NCBI GenBank assembly: GCA_038868255.1
Contig: JAWCTJ010000057.1
Coordinates: 1 to 8,620 of the forward strand
DNA length: 8,620 nt
Source of the DNA: DRVV01 sp038868255
Lineage (GTDB): Archaea; Thermoproteota; Bathyarchaeia; Bathyarchaeales; Bathycorpusculaceae
Reading direction: 5' to 3'
The notes under the pieces are model-generated. The model was given only the letters and a program-made list of their open reading frames with translations. It ran no database searches and was not told where the DNA came from. Of the stretch, positions 5,488 to 8,620 are shown in pieces. The position numbers were made by a program, and so were the translations under genes. How positions within the stretch are numbered: the first letter of the stretch is position 1; each line of letters starts with the position of its first letter.

Positions 5488-6396
5488 ATGAAGCTTGTTC
5501 GGTATCTTTATGAACACATAGAGGGTTACGGCGCATTATTCGATAAAGACGTGATTATCAGCTTTACCGCTATTGCTAAGAACATAAAACCCTGCTTTCC
5601 TAAGACTATTGAGGGTTTCATAAAGAAAAGCGGAGGAACTGTAGAAAAGCTTGAAGCGGCGCTTAATAGTTTACCTGAGAAAGCCATTGAACAAGCCTCC
5701 CTACCAATCGAAGATGTAACGATCTTGGCTCCACTTGTGCGTCCTCCTAAAATAGTTTGTTTAGGCCTGAACTATTTTGATCATATTGAAGAGGATATAA
5801 CAAATAGAGGCAAAACTATTCCAGACGAGCCTGTAATATTTCTAAAGCCCAGTACAGCTATAATTGGCCCTAAAGAGCCGATAATCAAGCCAAGTTTTGT
5901 TAAGCAGCTTGACTATGAAGCTGAATTAGCCATAATCATTGGTGCATATGCAAAGAACGTGTCTGTAGAAGCAGCGAAATCCCACATATTTGGGTATACC
6001 ATACTTAACGATGTTTCAGCAAGGGATATTCAGCTTAAAGATGGACAGTGGACAAGAGGTAAGAGCTTTGACACCTTCGCCCCTATTGGTCCATGCATCG
6101 TAACCGGAAACCAGCTTCCAGATCCTATGAATCTTCATATTCGCACTTGGGTTAATGGGGAACTACGGCAGGACTCCAGCACGAAGAATATGGTTTTCAA
6201 CGTCTACGAGATTGTTCATCATTTGAGCCGAGTGATGACGTTAGAGCCGTGCGATATAATAGCCACAGGTACTCCTGCCGGGGTTGGATTTGCTCTCAAG
6301 CCTAAACCAAAATTCCTAAAGAAAGGCGACGTTATAACGATCGAAATTGAAGGAATAGGTGTGTTAGAGAACTTCGTTGAGGAAGAGGGCGCCTAA
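5488..6396 (+). CDS. Fumarylacetoacetate hydrolase (FAH) family protein
   Basis: A 302-residue cytosolic metal-dependent enzyme of the FAH superfamily, whose members cleave C-C bonds in, decarboxylate or isomerise beta-dicarbonyl and keto-acid substrates. Residues 1 to about 80 form the small N-terminal domain. The catalytic domain begins at PPKIVCLGLNYFDHI (86-100, with the active-site region histidine 99). The Mg/Mn ligands are Glu144 and Glu146 in DYEAELA and Asp175 in LNDVSARD. GKSFDTFAPIGP (191-202) and TGTPAGVG (260-267) complete the active site. All key residues are present, so it should be active. Relatives include acylpyruvase/oxaloacetate tautomerase-like FAHD proteins, ureidoglycolate lyase and the HpcE isomerase/decarboxylase, and the sequence alone does not choose among them. 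It is an isolated gene with its own promoter, ending 3 bases before the convergent rad50 stop, so no pathway context is visible. Confidence 0.92.
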   Translation: MKLVRYLYEHIEGYGALFDKDVIISFTAIAKNIKPCFPKTIEGFIKKSGGTVEKLEAALNSLPEKAIEQASLPIEDVTILAPLVRPPKIVCLGLNYFDHIEEDITNRGKTIPDEPVIFLKPSTAIIGPKEPIIKPSFVKQLDYEAELAIIIGAYAKNVSVEAAKSHIFGYTILNDVSARDIQLKDGQWTRGKSFDTFAPIGPCIVTGNQLPDPMNLHIRTWVNGELRQDSSTKNMVFNVYEIVHHLSRVMTLEPCDIIATGTPAGVGFALKPKPKFLKKGDVITIEIEGIGVLENFVEEEGA

Positions 6397-6399
6397 GAC

Positions 6400-8487
6400 T
6401 TATTTTTCAACTGAAATCCTGCTTTGTCCGTTTTCCTTCTCAACCCTTATTACATGCTCTGCTTTTTCAGCAAAGGCTTCGCTATGTGTTACTGATATTA
6501 CCTGCTCTATGGATTTAAGACGCGCGATGGCCTCAGCCAAGCGGTCTATCGAGCCATCTTCTCTTCCAAGACTTTCTGTAGGTTCGTCTAGTAGTAAAAG
6601 ACTTAATCCGCGACCCATTTTAGTCTGCATAATCAAGTGACCTAAGCCAAGTCTATAAGCGAAGGCCACTAGAGTTCGTTCGCCGCCTGAAAGGTTTGCA
6701 ACTTCTCTTTCAACCCCGCTTTCGCTTAGTACGTATGGCGTATATGTTTCGTCTATCGTTATGTTTATTGGAGAACCCTCTCCGCCAGCAAGGTCGTCTA
6801 GGGTTTGCTGGACAAAACTTCTCAGCACCTTCACGATTTCGCTTCGCAGTTTGGGTTGTATGCTTCTGTAGGAATCTCGGATATCTCCAAGGATTTCTAA
6901 AGCCTTTTTCAGTTTTTCCACTCGTTCAAGCTTTTTCTGGGCATTGTCAATTCGCTCCTTAATTTCCTCTATGCGATTTGCAAGATCCCTTTTGCGGCTT
7001 TCCATAGTTTTGAACTCCGAATCGAGCATGTAATATTGCTTGAATGCCTGTTCCCTGTTTTTTCTTGCATTTTCAAGTTCAGAGAGGTTAAATTTGCTTA
7101 TCTGAATCCTTAAACTTTCAAGTTGAGCTCTTAAGGAATTTTCCAGCCTCTGTTTCTCCTCAAATTCCCTCGTTAACTCAGTTAACGCCTTATATTCTTC
7201 ATCCATCCGGGCTTTAAGTTCCTCCATTCTTGGAATAAGCACCTGAATGTTTGAGATGGCTTCGCTGGCCTTCTCCTTTAATTTCTGAAGCTCTTCGATC
7301 TCTAATTGAAGGTGACTTATTGTCTTTTGTCTCTCAGTGTTTTCCCTTTTTATTGTCTGCACTAGTCTGTTCTTGTAATCGCTGTTTAGGGTTTGGAGAC
7401 ATAGCGGACAGCGACTTTCCAGCGAAAGTGAGGAAACTCTCCTTTCATCCGCTTGTAGATTGCGAAGCAGTGCTTCCTGTTCGGCTTTTAGGCTTGCCAT
7501 CTGCTCGTCAAACGTTAGTAGATGACGCCTTAATTCCTCAACCGATTTGTCAGCTGAAATTCCGATTTCGTTAAGCTTTTCTCTATGGACTTTAATCTGC
7601 GCCTCAACCATGTTGAGACGCTGTCTTAAGCCTTCAAAGGACAACTTCTTAGTGTTTATTTTTTCAGCTATAGAAGCCAAAGCATCCTCTACATTTACCA
7701 GGTTAGCCTTAAGCTCAGACTCCTTTCTTTTTAGTTCGTCGATGGAGGTTTTCAACTCCTCCAAGGCCTTTAGTCTGCGTTCAGCTTCCTCCAACGATCT
7801 TTTAGCTTCTCCGAGCTTCTTATTGACATTCTGTATTTCAAGTTCCAGTAAGGAGAACTCTTCCGCTGTTCGGTTATACTCTCTGCTCAGCTTATCTAAT
7901 GCAACAATATCCGGGTCTTTCTCGTAAACTCTCTTTTCAGCATCATACTCCCTCTGATATGATGCAATGTTGTTCCATGCAATTTCATAGTCTGAAAGCC
8001 CGAAGAGTTCATCTAGACGCTTTTGTCTTTCTCTTGGAGCTATGTCTAAGAGCTCTTTCAGATGTTCCTGTCTAACCCATACTATCTCACGGAAAAGACC
8101 CTTTTCAAGCCCGGTTATGGATTTTAGCTGTTCCTCCACAGCCTCGCTTTTTACGCTTGCGATGAGTTTTTCCCCTTCTAAAAGCTTTAACTCGTCAAAG
8201 TCTTGGCTTATACCCTTCCCACGCCTTTTCAACGCTCGCGTCAACGTGTAGCTTTTGCCGTTCTGAGTGAACTGAAGAATAACTTTGCCTGATTCCGCTC
8301 CGTCCCTAAGCAAGTATTCGTAGCTCCTCCCCAAGGGATCCCCGAAAAGGGCGAAGTCAATGGCATAAAGAATGCTTGACTTCCCGCATCCCAAACCACC
8401 CACAAGGCAGTTGAAGCCCCTTGCAAAGGGTACGGTCGTCTTCACGTGTGAACGTATGTTTTCCACGTGGACAACGTCTATTCTCAT
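6400..8487 (-). CDS. rad50: Rad50-like SMC-family ATPase with short coiled coil and zinc hook
   Basis: The ATPase and tether of the Mre11-Rad50 complex, which recognises and processes DNA double-strand breaks. The N-terminal ATPase half has Walker A GGLGCGKSS (30-38) and Q-loop Gln140 in WVRQEHL. Coiled coils at about 180-350 and 380-535 flank the zinc hook CPLC (Cys360 and Cys363). The C-terminal half has signature NLSGGERT (598-605), Walker B LLLLDEP (630-636, Glu635) and H-loop His668. At 695 residues it is roughly 190 shorter than the well-studied archaeal Rad50 proteins of about 880, the loss being in the coiled coil. The Walker A has Leu-Gly-Cys where Rad50 proteins usually have Asn-Gly-Ala or Asn-Gly-Ser. 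The ATG at 8487 has a GGAGGAG SD (8502-8496) 8 bases upstream and overlaps the preceding gene's stop, implying coupled translation. SbcC-like is the alternative name, but length and CxxC hook favour Rad50. Confidence 0.92.
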   Translation of the reverse strand: MRIDVVHVENIRSHVKTTVPFARGFNCLVGGLGCGKSSILYAIDFALFGDPLGRSYEYLLRDGAESGKVILQFTQNGKSYTLTRALKRRGKGISQDFDELKLLEGEKLIASVKSEAVEEQLKSITGLEKGLFREIVWVRQEHLKELLDIAPRERQKRLDELFGLSDYEIAWNNIASYQREYDAEKRVYEKDPDIVALDKLSREYNRTAEEFSLLELEIQNVNKKLGEAKRSLEEAERRLKALEELKTSIDELKRKESELKANLVNVEDALASIAEKINTKKLSFEGLRQRLNMVEAQIKVHREKLNEIGISADKSVEELRRHLLTFDEQMASLKAEQEALLRNLQADERRVSSLSLESRCPLCLQTLNSDYKNRLVQTIKRENTERQKTISHLQLEIEELQKLKEKASEAISNIQVLIPRMEELKARMDEEYKALTELTREFEEKQRLENSLRAQLESLRIQISKFNLSELENARKNREQAFKQYYMLDSEFKTMESRKRDLANRIEEIKERIDNAQKKLERVEKLKKALEILGDIRDSYRSIQPKLRSEIVKVLRSFVQQTLDDLAGGEGSPINITIDETYTPYVLSESGVEREVANLSGGERTLVAFAYRLGLGHLIMQTKMGRGLSLLLLDEPTESLGREDGSIDRLAEAIARLKSIEQVISVTHSEAFAEKAEHVIRVEKENGQSRISVEK

Positions 8488-8620
8488 TGTACAAGCTCCT
8501 CCAAGATTTGTCGAACACGCGCGTCTTGCTTCTTTGTCAACGGTTCAATAGGGGTGACGGCGGCGCGGGCTATTTTTCCAGCTTGTTCTGGGCTATAACT
8601 TTCCGCCAAAATCTGCAGGA
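8484..8620 (-). CDS. 3' end of the gene upstream of rad50, probably mre11
   Basis: An open frame runs from the window edge to a TGA at 8486-8484, covering the last 45 codons of a protein that ends ARVRQILEELVQ. The stop overlaps the rad50 start as ATGA. In archaea the gene directly before rad50 is usually mre11, the Mn-dependent nuclease partner, and its C-terminus commonly ends in a helix that binds the Rad50 coiled coil, which fits the helical tail here. The short fragment has no diagnostic nuclease motif, so Mre11 is inferred from position only. Confidence 0.6.
   Translation of the reverse strand, partial: LQILAESYSPEQAGKIARAAVTPIEPLTKKQDARVRQILEELVQ

Noticed and set aside
7547..7927. 126-codon open frame on the plus strand inside rad50
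   Set aside because: The serine/phenylalanine-rich translation is the expected antisense shadow of glutamate/lysine-rich coiled-coil codons.
1..8620. CRISPR array, insertion sequence, tRNA or rRNA gene
   Set aside because: No direct-repeat/spacer pattern, transposase frame, terminal repeats, or tRNA/rRNA signature was seen on either strand.

Overview
The window looks like chromosomal DNA of an archaeon, probably a mesophilic or moderately thermophilic TACK-type lineage such as Bathyarchaeia. That placement is inference from gene content; no rRNA or tRNA gene is present to test it. Supporting signs are an archaeal/eukaryotic-type ATP-dependent DNA ligase, a Rad50 gene overlapping its upstream partner, TATA-like boxes combined with strong Shine-Dalgarno (SD) sequences, oligo-T terminators, and a homologue of the eukaryotic ribosomal protein eL22.

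Layout from left to right: (1) the N-terminal 297 codons of DNA ligase, minus strand, cut by the window edge; (2) a 174-residue FMN nitroreductase, minus strand, upstream of and co-oriented with the ligase; (3) a 309-base divergent gap holding a candidate C/D box sRNA and, just before the next gene, a DtxR-like inverted repeat; (4) a plus-strand operon of a fused two-domain ABC permease, its ATPase, and the small eL22-like gene; (5) a convergent minus-strand gene for a 126-residue helical protein of unknown function; (6) a plus-strand fumarylacetoacetate hydrolase (FAH) family enzyme; (7) a convergent minus-strand rad50 with a short coiled coil and a CPLC zinc hook, overlapping by 4 bases the 3' end of an upstream gene that is probably mre11.

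The genes form two DNA-metabolism blocks (ligase; Mre11-Rad50) around a transport/ribosome operon and two metabolic enzymes. The gene order is compact: convergent pairs are 3-4 bases apart and operon gaps are 13-56 bases. No mobile element, CRISPR array or prophage was seen.

The points most worth following up are the archaeal eL22 homologue, the C/D sRNA whose guide matches the 16S rRNA decoding-site segment around C1402 (E. coli numbering), the inverted repeat at the transporter promoter, and the short Rad50 with a non-canonical Walker A.
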